In this document: positions 51,297 through 62,334 of the stretch, in pieces
Layout: each line of letters opens with the position of its first letter
How positions within the stretch are numbered: position 1 is the stretch's first letter
Source: Neonectria sp. B-13
Taxonomy: Eukaryota > Ascomycota > Sordariomycetes > Hypocreales > Nectriaceae
Direction: 5' to 3'
DNA: 64,000 nucleotides
Assembly: GCA_002682825.1 (NCBI GenBank)
Contig: NOKP01000018.1
Span: forward strand, 561,783-625,782
Translations under genes and position numbers: made by a program
Notes under the pieces: model-generated
The model's database searches: none
What the model was told of the DNA's origin: nothing
What the model saw: the letters and a program-made list of their open reading frames with translations, nothing else

Positions 51297-52017
51297 TGCG
51301 GCGGCGAGCAATACAACATATCAGGGCCAAGAATGAGGGGCCCTTATGGGGTTTGGCGCTATGATAATGCAAACCAAAAGCGAGGGATGCTCCAACCTAT
51401 AAAAATGTTCGAAGCGAGCATATGATGAGTTGACCGTCGTTGACGAACCATGTCTAAGCAAGGGCTCCCCGAGCGAGGGCAAGCTAGCCACGCCTAGCGA
51501 AGGATCTGAAGAGTTGGGAAGCGATTTGACAAAGCGAAGGTTCTTCTTGGTGGCATGGGAAGGCTTGGCCGAGGTAGGGGCTGAGCCAGCGGCGGCTTCT
51601 TTCGATGATAGAAGACGCCGCGGCTCTAGCATGAGCCCGTGTATTTATTGACAATCCCTCTCGGTTATAGAACCTCAATTGTAATATCTGTTTTGTATGA
51701 CTGATAAACCATTGTGCTTGTAATGGTGTTTCCTATGGCTCATTGCGGCGATTGCCTATTGATTAATAACGGGGAGACGAAATGGTGTGTCTTTGCATCG
51801 TCTTGCGAACCCACAAACACCGTACGATGACGAATGTGGGGTACTAGCTAAGTAGATGGGGCGACGGCCAACCCGCCGAAGGCGACATCAACCAAAGACA
51901 TCGGCCTACTCTCCGTGGAAGACCTTGTCTCTATTCGTACTTCGGATTGCCGTCTCACTGATTCATCGCATATATGAGTTTCTTGGTCCTAGTCCGTTCA
52001 CAGTCTTAATTCTAATT
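51297..52017. other. Intergenic region
   Basis: About 720 bp between tandem plus-strand genes; only short frames. It should hold the protease 3' end and the reductase promoter. Confidence 0.4.
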
Positions 52018-53325
52018 ATGACGAAGGTTCTTCTCACAGGTATGCCTATGAACCCTCATGATAACATACGAGTTGCTCACAAACGGTTGCGCAGGTGGTT
52101 CTGGCTTCATCGCTGGTGCGTAGACTCCCCTCACTGAGCGAATGTGCCTCTTAGAAAGGCATGTCTTTGAAATGAGGAGTCATTGGTAGCATAAGCCGGC
52201 GCTACATCGCACTAAAGCTGGGGATCCTTGCCTTTCGTTGTTCAGTTTCTAATCGCCCGCCCTTCTCATAGCCCACGTCCTTGAACAACTCCTCGAAAAG
52301 GATTACTCTGTCGTCACCACTGTCCGCTCGGAGGACAAGGCGCGGAAGATTCGTCAGGTGCACAAACAAGAGGTCGAGGCCGGAAAGCTGGAGGTCGTCA
52401 TCGTTCCGGACATTGCTCAGGAGGGCGCCTTTGATGAGCTGGCCAAGACGCCCGGGATTGAGGCCGTGCTGCACACAGCGAGTCCGGTCCAGTACACGAT
52501 CAGTGAGTGTTCGCTGTTTTCGCCATGGGTAACTTGTGATGTGTCAGGATTCATTGCTGACGTGGGCCAGCCGATCCCAAGAAGGATCTCGTCGATCCGG
52601 CGCTCATCGGAACCAGTGGTATCTTGAAGGCGCTTCATGCATCGGCCCATTCGGTCAAGCGAGTCGTTGTCACTTCTTCCTTCGCCTCCATCGTCGATGA
52701 GGCCAAGTTCACCGACCCAAGCACAACCTTCACCGAGACGAGCTGGAACCCTGTGCTGCTGGAGGACATCCACCGCTCCCCGCAGACGGCCTACCGCGTC
52801 TCCAAGAAGCTCGCCGAGCGCGCGGCGTGGGACTTTGTCGCCGCGGCCAAGCCCTCGTTCGACCTGGTGACCATCTGCCCGCCGCTCGTGCTCGGCCCCG
52901 TCGTGCACCACCTGGCCACGCTCGACAGCATCAACACGTCCAACGAGCGCGTCGTCTCGCTGCTGCGCGGCGGCTGGAAGGGCGGCGTGCCGGCGAGCAC
53001 GCCCGTGCCGCTGTGGATCGACGTACGGGACCTTGCCCGGGCGCATGTGCGCGCGCTCGAGGAGCCCGGTGCGGGCGGCCGGCGCCTGCTCCCGACGCCC
53101 GGGTGGTTTACGAACCGCGAGGTTGTCGACATCGTGCGCGCCCGGTTCCCCGAGTTTGCGGACAGGATACCCGGGCCCGAGGTGCCAGGCGGAGAGTTCC
53201 CGCCCAAGGACCAGATCTACGGCTACAACAATGATGAAACTAACAGGATTCTGGGCTTTGAGTGGACGACGCTGGAAAAGAGCATTACGGACTTGGTTAC
53301 ATCGCTCAAGGCGCATGGCATCTGA
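52018..53325 (+). CDS. NAD(P)-dependent reductase of the extended SDR family (Gre2/dihydroflavonol-reductase-like)
   Basis: Four exons (52018-52039, 52097-52117, 52272-52502, 52571-53325) give 342 aa. The first three junctions rebuild the Rossmann motif MTKVLLTGGSGFIAAHV (GxxGxxA at 8-14), so the tiny 22- and 21-nt exons are well supported. Catalytic YxxxK is Y166-K170 (AYRVSKKLAE), preceded by RVVVTSSFASI with the active-site Ser region; CPPLVLGP follows. This is the group that includes yeast Gre2 methylglyoxal/isovaleraldehyde reductase and plant dihydroflavonol or cinnamoyl-CoA reductases, which reduce aldehydes and ketones with NADPH in the cytosol. The substrate is unknown. Base composition of the last exon is very GC-rich in third positions compared with neighbours. 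Confidence 0.9.
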
Positions 53326-53649
53326 CGTGCATCGGGTTGGCAGGTTGGCCTCATGAACTAAACGTAGATGCTATAAATGGAGCACTTATTAAAACGAATT
53401 ATGTGGTAACAGAAACAGACGAAGACACACTCATTGCCATATATCGTGCCGGCCATCTCATCTTGTCTCATCGTGGATTCACTCCCATCACCCATCTGCT
53501 TTTCCGATCCCCTTCCAGATAAAACTCCAAGCAATACAATCACCTTTTTTGATATCCCCAACCGGAGCAAAAGAATACTCAACACCCTCCACAAACATAT
53601 GAACACGACAGTCCAGTCCTCTAACCCTTCATATTGCCGGCCGAGCAGA
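53326..53649. other. Convergent intergenic region
   Basis: About 320 bp between the reductase and the minus-strand membrane protein; AT-rich, no feature recognised. Confidence 0.4.
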
Positions 53650-55281
53650 TCAATATCTCCCGCCCAACCGCTCCAAGTCGGCTTCCTCCATGACCGGACT
53701 AGGAGTGTTTCTGCCCTTGGTCGGCGAGGAGCCCGTCACGCCGGGGCCTCCGCCACCCCAGCTTCCCCAGCTGTTGTGTGACTCGCGAGCGCAGTCTTCC
53801 GTCATGTGGCACAGCTCCCGCGAGTCCGAGGTGAGCACGACACCCTGCGTTGCATGTTGAGGTGAAGCGGTAGAAGAGATTGCAGATTCGTCTGCGTGTG
53901 CCGTGATGCTTGTTGGGCTTCCTGATCCGTTTGGGGGCGTGGATGGAAGGGCGCGAGTCGGCGGCGGCCCCGGACTGACGAGTTCGGATATCTTCAACGG
54001 GTGCTCGTTGGAACGCGAAGAGCGTGTTGGAGAGCCGTTGTTGGATCCAACTTGGGATCCAGCGTTGGAAGTTGCCGTCGGGGATTCACGGCGGAAGCTG
54101 CTTGGAGTGCCATCTTGGTTCGTCCGTCCGCCATCCGGAGTCGTCATCACGATCCTGGGCACCGTCACCGAACTGCCTCCATGCCGTATCTTGGGTGTCC
54201 TCTCGTGCCTCGGGGTCAGCTTGCTTGTCGTTGGCGAGTATAGAGGCGACATGGGGAACCCAGGCCGCCCCTGAGGACTCCCTTCTTGCGCCACCCTTTG
54301 GTTCGTGAGCGTGGGAAGCAGTCGACGCTCGCGCAACCGAGCGGGAGGCGTCAGCGGAATTCCGGCGGCGCCGGCGGTGGAGAATGTTGGCGATACCAAC
54401 GGGGTCGGGGATTCTGCATGTATTGGAGAACTTGGGCGCTTGATTTGGCTGCGAATGTCGCCTCTGCGAGACCTCCGTCGTAGCAGACAGATGGCGAGAG
54501 CCATGATGGCGGCAATGCCGATCACAGTGGCCAGGCCAATGGTGATCTTGACACTCGTGGACAGCCCTCTGTCACTTCCGACCTCATTCTCTGCATCTGA
54601 GGGCTCCAAACTGGCGGAAAGGGAAGGGTCACTGATGCTGGAATACGTCTGGCTTGGCGTGGAGCTGCGTACGGGGGTCGACGTCGGGGTCACTGTAAAA
54701 GACGTAGTGAGGGAATGGGGTGCATTATCGGAAGAGACGACAGCATCAGTGACGACTTCTGAGCCCTCTCTTTGGCAGCGGCCATCCTCTCCATCGCCTG
54801 CGTCATGGTTGCAAGTGTACGCTGAGTCTGGAGGCCCTGGATCTACTATCGAGTGATGGCCGATGCTGGAGGCTGCTTAGTCTCTTTACACAAGAGGGAA
54901 ATGACGGGGGATCTCACTCCTGGCAGACGTTTATGAACCAGTTCACATTGGCTAGTGATTTGTTAGCAACCTCGATCCTCGGCCAGGATACTCAGACATA
55001 CGATCTTTGCCTCCCGCGCCCAGGTTGTCCACACCACAAAGCTGAGAGTCGCAGCAATAGAGAGCGCGGAAGGGTTGCTCCTTGTCCATGTGATCTTTGT
55101 CTTCGAGCACTTCGCACAGTCGCTCAAATGTCTCATCCTTGGGCAACATGTCCCTCAGAAACCTTTCCCTACACCTGCTGATGCAATACGGCGGGTCGGC
55201 GACGTCGGCCGCAACGAACCCCCAGCCGTGGTTGGCGCAGTCTCTTTTCCAGGCCCGGCCCGAGTCTCCCTGAGAAGTCAT
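53650..55281 (-). CDS. Cys-rich ectodomain, single-span membrane protein of unknown function
   Basis: Three exons (55281-55002, 54951-54918, 54865-53650) give 509 aa; the phase forces an acceptor CCTCCAG at the last junction and rebuilds VNWFINVCQDIG. The first about 140 residues hold paired cysteines (YCISRCRERF, RALYCCDSQLCGVDN, NVCQDIG) that recur in uncharacterised ascomycete cell-surface proteins. A Ser/Thr-rich stalk leads to a membrane helix at about 210-232 (GLATVIGIAAIMALAICLL) and RRRSRRGD on the inner face. The 275-residue tail is Ser/Pro/Thr-rich, a likely phosphorylated signalling tail. The layout resembles WSC-type surface sensors, but no WSC domain is seen. No signal peptide was found at the modelled start, so an upstream start or exon is likely missing. 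Confidence 0.75.
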
Positions 55282-58200
55282 GGCTTAGACCTGGCCCCAA
55301 GGGTGGAGATGAAGCTGGGGTTAGGGGTTAGGGGTGCGTGGTGATGAACATGCTCCTAGGAGTTGAAGCGGAGCGAAGGGTCTCAGCCAAATATCAACCC
55401 GGCAACTCGAGACGACGGGCGGAAATCGGCAAGGTCCTCTGGTGGCCAAAAGGAGCAATCAGAGCAGCGGAGTCGATGGGGAAAACAAAACAACAAAGAC
55501 GGGAAGAGGAGGGTTTGCTCGAGAGTGAGATGGGAGTACTCTGATAAACGGCGTCGTCGCCACGCATCCACGGGGCGCCCCCAAACCGGGAAAACGAGTC
55601 CAGCCCGCCCATGTTTACCCGCGCCCAACGACGCCATCTGCTGCCAGTTACTTTCCTCTCGGCCAAGGAATCATGCGGCCACAGGCGGTGGCAGTTCTCA
55701 CGGCAGGACCGGTAGCATGGACAAGATCAGGCTCGTGTGCCCGTGGCCGGCGGTGGAGGACGTTACACCGCGCCTGCAGCCACCCGTGTCCGACGAGAAT
55801 AGTCTCGTACGGTATCCGGATAGCGGGATGGGGCTTTGCACAGTCTTTTGAGTATTGCATTCCAGCAGGTTCGAGTTGCTAGGGGTTTGCTTTGGGGTGT
55901 TATGGGTGTTGTTGAGTTGAGCTGGAGTTGTGGTGTAAGTGCTTTACTAGTAGTGTTTACGGCGAGAAACAGTGACTTGCCATGCCTTGACCATAGGAAT
56001 CGGGGGCTTGACAGCCGACAGCAACTCAGGGCTCAGCAGGCTGCCGCCAAATCACATCACGATTACGAATCCAACGCCCGTGACCCGTTTGCAGGAACAG
56101 GCTCGTTGGTGCAGCGGCTCCCGAGTCCCATGCGTTTGCCTCGACACCTTTGTTTGGAGAATGAAACAACGCCATCATGCAGTAGACATCGAGGATACAG
56201 TGTCGAGAACAAAACTGCGACTGGTTTTCTCGCTGCTCTTGTTGACGCGGCAAGGCCAGCCGGCTGACTGTCGCTCCGGCCGTGCCCCGTGTGCCATCCA
56301 TTCCTGGGACGAGGGTCTCTTGTGCTGCGTTTCTGGGAGCCCAAATGAGGACAAGTGCTCCGGCTGAAGGCTCGTCGTTCTGTCGAGCTGTATGTCTCTC
56401 CGGCGGCTCGTGTGTGATGACGGGCCTAGAGAGGCCTTCTCGCCCTGGTTGTCCGTCCCTGGTCCTCCCTGGTCACCCTGGCAGTGTCGCAGAACGGCTT
56501 GCCAGGACGGCAATTTGTTTGGCAGGCCAAGCGAGCGTCCGGCAGGGGTCGCTCGAGTTGGTATCCAATGATTTACGCCGTTTCGCGAAGAGGGTTCAGC
56601 GCGAGTGCGTGGAAATCTGAGACTTTTGCGAACCCGCGATGCAGCCAACAGCCTACCGGATCGCCTCCAGTCCAGACTCGAGGGCTTTCCACAGTCGGAT
56701 ATGGGCCTTTTCACCTCCACGTCTTCCTCTCTCTTCAGATCCTGCTCGTCGAGTTTCGCACTGTTCTTGATTGCTCTCCAGGCTGCTGCAGACAAAGGGT
56801 CCGTATGGCAATGGCTGGTTACACAAGCCCGTTCCCCACGCTGTCTCGCATGCACGAATGGCTTGATATGGTCGCCACGCAGATGCAGATGCGCAGCCGA
56901 GACGGATCGAACATGGCCCGTTATGTAATGCTCTCATAAGGCAGCCTGGAGCCTTACAGGAAAATGCAAACCCTCACTGTTTGTCCCGAACAAACTGCAC
57001 GCGGTATTGGTGCATATGGCCCACCAGTGGCGCACTGTAAAACAATTCTCTGCCATTATCCAGACAATGCGCTGGCAATGCGACCATCCTATTTTCTCTG
57101 TCTCGTAGGGCCTGAAAACACTGCGGCGGTCCTTACGGTGAGGACGAGACATGCTGGACATCGTCCGCGGCCAAGAACTGAGGCGGGATGGCGCAAGACC
57201 GAGGCTGATTTGGAGCCACCCCGGCGAAATGCCCCAGCGTTTGTGTCATTCCCAAGGGCTTGACGGGCCACGGAGCGACCGCACTATCGATTGCTGCTTT
57301 CTTTTGACGTCCCGGTGTACGGGCGGTGCGACGCGGCCGCCGGACAAGGGACGAACGCCATCGGCCTAGCACTGCAGAAGTCCGTGGCACTCACGTGGAA
57401 TTTTCTCTGGCTGTGAGGCTGAGCACTTGCTACCAAATATAATCCATTCATCCCTGCGAGGTGAAGATGTGCGCGGGAGTGATTGGGCGAGAGCGTGGTT
57501 CGGCCGCGGACGAGTTCCTGGGATGCGAGTCTGACACGAGGGAATAGTTCCTGAGGTCACCGCAGGACTATCGAAATCAGTGAACTCGTATTCCAGCTTT
57601 ATTCGTCATCGTCATCGGGACGAAGGAAAGTCTGAGTGCTCTAATATAAGCGACAGGCCTCGCATGGAGCATGGAGTGTCGCTATATCATCACTGACATC
57701 ATTGCACTTCCGACCCCTCCCCTTGGAGATGGTTCTACAAGAGCCCAGTTGCGGCTTCATAATTTCCTGGTGAGCCAATTCCAGGCGCCTACCACTCTGT
57801 ACAAGGATTGAGGCCGTCTTCCTCCCTATGACACTGGGTTCCCTTGCCAAATCTGCAAGTTTGCTGGCCTGGACCACCTACAATTTGCAGCGTTCGGAGT
57901 GCTGCCCTTTCACACGCTGAATTCCGCTGCTCGGATAGGAAATACCTCCCCGGGACGTGTTGCGTGAACCTCGACGGGCCGATGCCGAGAATCCAGCGAT
58001 TTTGTTTCTCCCCGTCCCGCGGCATACCTTCCGGACTATGACGATGCATCAAGGACGAAGCTGCAAACGGACGGTTGTCTCCGAGACATGGATGAGGCGG
58101 GCATCTCATTTCTTGAACCCTAGCGGAGTTGGTTGGGAACTCGTGCTACCTGGGGTTTATGTTTCTTTCTTCTTCTCTACCTTTGATGGATCATTCGCCG

Positions 58201-58958
58201 CATGAAGAGTACTATCTTCGCGCTATTTGTGGAGTGGATGTTTATATCAAGGATGCTTGGTAAAGGCCGCTCCGACGTACATCAATTCGCTCCCAGCCTC
58301 GGCAGAGGACACCAGCGGTGGCATTGAGGTCTACGTGTACCAAACATAGGCCTTCCCTCTATTTACTATTTAGTTATTTACGTAAATTGCTGCTGTACCA
58401 TAACTAGCAGACCGTCGCCCCCTACTGTAAATACAGAAGCTCTGGGCACATAATTAGGCTACACTTGTGTTAGAAGTGGCTTATCGACGATAAAAATGCA
58501 CGACATCACCCACACATGTCGGGGTTTTTACCTTTTGTCATAACGGTCACCTTATCACCTTACCTATCCACTTGACCAGCTAAGTCTCTAGACCAGCCAA
58601 CTTGTAGGCACCGCACCTTGTCCCTTGCCCTTACCTGCAATGAAGGGATCACTACGCCAATGGGTAGCGATACTTATTATATTCTTTATTAAGCCCAACA
58701 AGGCATTTTCTCAGAGCTATGAGTCCCATGAAAATGGCGGGCTGCGCCTTGTTGTGGCTCAGCATTTCTCGATGTGAAAGTGTTGGGCAGCCTGATTCAT
58801 AGAGTCAGGCTTAGGTGCAGGTGCTCAGCCTCTTGCTCATAATATCAGAGCCCGATCCATCAGGCGACTCCTTCAAACAACAATATTGCAGGATCGCATC
58901 ATCAAGCACTTTTCAGTTCTACTCTACACCTCGCTCTGCCCAGACGAGCCTCAGCGAC
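55282..58958. other. 3.7 kb gene-free interval
   Basis: Frames up to about 230 codons (56175-56855 minus, 55836-56367 plus) carry no recognisable motif and change composition along their length. The interval starts with two TTAGGGG units at about 55320-55334. From about 58300 to 58800 the sequence is AT-rich, a likely promoter for the ankyrin gene. Confidence 0.45.
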
Positions 58959-61824
58959 ATGGCTGATGGCTTCGCCCTCGCCGCCAACGCCCTGGGCGTT
59001 GTCGGTGCAGCTGACGTCGTCTTCCGGTCGATACACATCCTACACGATCTTGCGTCTCGGACAATCACAGCGAAAGAAACGGGAAACCTCTTGCTCGGAG
59101 TCCTCACAGGCTTGTCGCAGTCCATAGACGCAGTCCGGTCTTGGGCAGCAGCGTACGAACAATCACTCTTTGCAACAACAGATGGACAAACCGTTCCTGA
59201 ATCATTGATCCCGATGCTAGCAGGCTGCTACAAAGAAGTCAACAAGCTCATTCTCGCGATTCAGGGTGTTAATGCCAATACTAGAGGGTTCTGGATCTGG
59301 TCCTCGAAACTCAAGTTTGCCTTGTGGCAAGAGAACCAGCTTCGACAGTCACTACCTGTTCTTCAAGCTTACTCGAACAATTGTGTTTTATTGATTCAGT
59401 GTCGTGCTGGGTACGTCGTTATTTTTCGCATATCCTCCAAGTTACCGTATGGATGCTAATATTTGATCCCCTAGCAACGATGGGATTATTATTCGCCAAT
59501 CCCATCATGAGACTCTGCAAAATGTTCAACACGTCCAAAACAGAATAACCTCTCTAGATACACAAGCACAATGCATTCAGCACCTCGTTGAAGACAACAC
59601 ACAGGCGCTTTCCTTGGTAACAAAGGGAATTTCAGGCACTAGTGACCAGATTGGCGGCCTTCAATATGCCACCTCAAAGCAGCTTGCTGAACTCCAACGT
59701 TCCGTGGATCAACTCTCGACTCGGAGTGAAGCGACTCTCAAATCACAATCAGCAACAACAACGGCTGGTTTCACGGATCTGTCCAATAAGCTCTCTTCGC
59801 TCACTTTTACTGAAATGGGGGATTACGACATCCTGGTTGAAGGCCACAATCTCGAGAATGTCATTGTGCCTTTAAGACTAATGCAATCCCGTTTATCCGC
59901 TGCAATGGATACCGTCGCAAAACAGGGCCCGCAGACGATTGTGCCGTCTAATTTCGACTGGTTTACTACTGAGATGCGCAATCTAACGCGGTTCGCTTAC
60001 CGCTCAACCGCCTCGGATAACCCAGAATCAAGCTCGTTCCAAAAGCCGCAAAGATTGTTATATAACATGAACCGCCAGATTCGAACAATCCCCATTCGGT
60101 CTTCTGCATTCTCGAAGGACTCTTCAGGTTTCTTGGTGATGGAGTATGTTCAGGGCATCGACCCGACCGGTTGTAAAATCCATCGATATCGCTTTGCCTG
60201 TTTTGCGACTGGCATTATTGACCTTGCTTCTGGCATGGCAGGTGTTTTTACATGTACTGAATCTGTGTCCGTCCAGAGTCGGCCGAATATAAGCCGACAG
60301 ATCCGGGTTCTCAACGTCATATCATCTTCATCAGAAGCGTTCCTTTACGCTCGCGAAAACAACGTAGGAGGGCTGAGAAAGCTGTTTAGCGAAGGGAATG
60401 CTAGCCCTTTCGACTACAACCAACATGGCAATTCTTTGCTCTGTGTAAGCTTTAACTGCCGCGAAATCTTATGATCTGTGAAGCTGGACACTTTATCTGA
60501 CATGTTCGTCTAGACGGCAGCGAACTTGTTTCATGAAGAAATGGTGGATTTTCTTCTGGGCGAAGGGGCCGATCCGTACATGTGTCGAATTGGTCGCCCG
60601 TTAGTAACTTCAAATCCTCAGCTCCGACGTGCCTACTAAAATTGAAATAGGTACATTCATGATCTAACCGAAGTTCTTTGGAAACATTTACGGCTACGGT
60701 CTGGACGTCGTAGTATAGTCGTTGCGACAGTCACAGCAGCCAGATTGACGAGACTAGCGGAATCCCATGGCTTTGAGCCTGAAGAAAGACGACTCGGCGA
60801 CGCGTTGCACCAAGAATTCAGAAGATGGCTCTCTCCAGAATGGTTATCGTGCCTAGAAGACACCATGGGAAGCACGGTTCTTCGACAGTCAGTTGACATG
60901 GCAATACGAATGACTTTCATCGAGCAGCGCAAGATTCCTATTTCGGATGCTGACCTAGTGGCCCATATAATCCGTCGTGGAGGAGCCCACGATATCGAGG
61001 ATGCACACGGCCGAACGCTGCTGTCGTACGCCGCCTCGTTAATGTATTCGGTTATGATAAGGTCACTCGTGCACCCGGAGAGTGATCTCAAAAAGCCGCG
61101 TTACCCTGACTGGGCCAGAATTTTGGATGATGCTTCCGGAGATCAGCAGAAAGCTGGGAGTAAAAAAGCCGTTGGACCAGATATCGTGAAGTGCCTACTA
61201 GCTCATGGGGCCAGGATTGACTTTAGGGATCAATATGGTCGGACGCCGCTATCATATACTTGCCAGGCGCGTGTCGCAAATATGTTAATCGTACAAGGGG
61301 CTGATATCAACTCTAGAGACAGTTCTGGCCGAACTCCGCTGTCTCGTGCTGTTGAGAGGAGCTCTGAAGCAGTTGCCAAGCTGCTTCTAGAGAATGGAGC
61401 CGATGTCGACGTTATGGACAACGGAAGTCAGACCCCACTACATCTTGCTATCATAAACTCCAACAAGCAGATTGTCAAGCTGCTTTTAGAGCATGGCGCC
61501 GATGTTAACGTTATGGACAACGGAAGTCAGACCCCGCTACATCTTGCTATCATAAAATCCAACAAGCAGATTGTCAAGCTGCTTCTAGATAATGGAGCCG
61601 GTGTTAACGTTATGGACAACGGAAGTCAGACCCCGCTACATCTTGCTATCATAAAAGCCAACAAGCAGATTGTCAAGCTGCTTTTAGAGCATGGCGCCGA
61701 TGTCAGCCCGACAGACAGCCTAGGTCGAACATGTCGATTTTATCCTTGTGGGCATAACGCTCAGGCGATCCGCCAGCTGCTTTTAGAGCATGGAGCCAGT
61801 AAACAGTTGGTATGCGGTTCGTGA
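58959..61824 (+). CDS. STAND-type N-terminal domain plus ankyrin repeats, no NTPase
   Basis: Four exons (58959-59410, 59475-60444, 60514-60599, 60651-61824) give 893 aa with exact phases. Residues 1-about 150 (ADGFALAANALGVVGAADVV, then HDLASR, KLILAIQG) resemble the fungal N-terminal domain found ahead of NACHT or NB-ARC modules in STAND proteins. The middle (about 170-460) is predicted helical with EDNTQALSLVTKGISG-like stretches, but no P-loop or other NTPase signature is visible. An ankyrin unit lies around 466-497, and a clear block of repeats at about 617-893, including three nearly identical 33-residue units at 757-855. Fungal STAND proteins act in non-self recognition and regulated cell death; that role here is inference. 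It could also be a cytosolic scaffold. Confidence 0.85.
61411..61707 (+). repeat. Three near-identical 99-bp ankyrin-encoding tandem repeats
   Basis: Units at 61411-61509, 61510-61608 and 61609-61707, each encoding a 33-residue ankyrin unit beginning VMDNGSQTPLHLAII. They differ from each other at about 5-8 of 99 positions by hand count, while the flanking ankyrin units are much more diverged. Confidence 0.95.
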
Positions 61825-62334
61825 GACAGTTGGGAGCCAATGGAAAACCTTGACCATCATAGGTCTGGAAGCCTTAGAGTTGGGACATGAGAATGAAACC
61901 GACAACCAAGAAATGGGATGGATTTCAGTATGCGAGAAGATTTGAGTTGAACAGGATGAGCGTCATGTTCCAGCGGATCTAGTTTCTATTTAAATGAAGG
62001 ATTCATTGTATCAGGTACAGAAGCGATGAACGAGCAAACTTCTTATTAGTGATTGTAAGCATATATCTTTCCTCAATTATGGATACGAAATACGTAGGAA
62101 GTAACCAAAGCTTGCTCTACGTTTAGAAGAAGACCACAACAGAATCCGCCCTACACAATAATAAGTTTGAGCTATGTGACACTCGAATTACACTAATTGC
62201 TAGTTCTTTCAGCGGCCCGCATTTCTTCCGGCGGAGTGCGGCGCGCTTGGAACTTACAGCTACGATAGTTTCTCTTAGGCGAGAACATCCTACGTCACCC
62301 CCCAGCATCCCGCAACTCTCGACAACCGCCGGAC
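61825..62334. other. Intergenic region
   Basis: About 510 bp, AT-rich to about 62180; holds the ankyrin gene 3' end and the promoter of the Zn2Cys6 gene. No RNA gene recognised. Confidence 0.4.

Noticed and set aside
52417..53316. 299-codon minus-strand frame
   Set aside because: Antisense shadow of the GC-rich reductase exon.
56175..56855. 226-codon minus-strand frame
   Set aside because: No recognisable motif, and plus-strand frames of similar quality overlap it.
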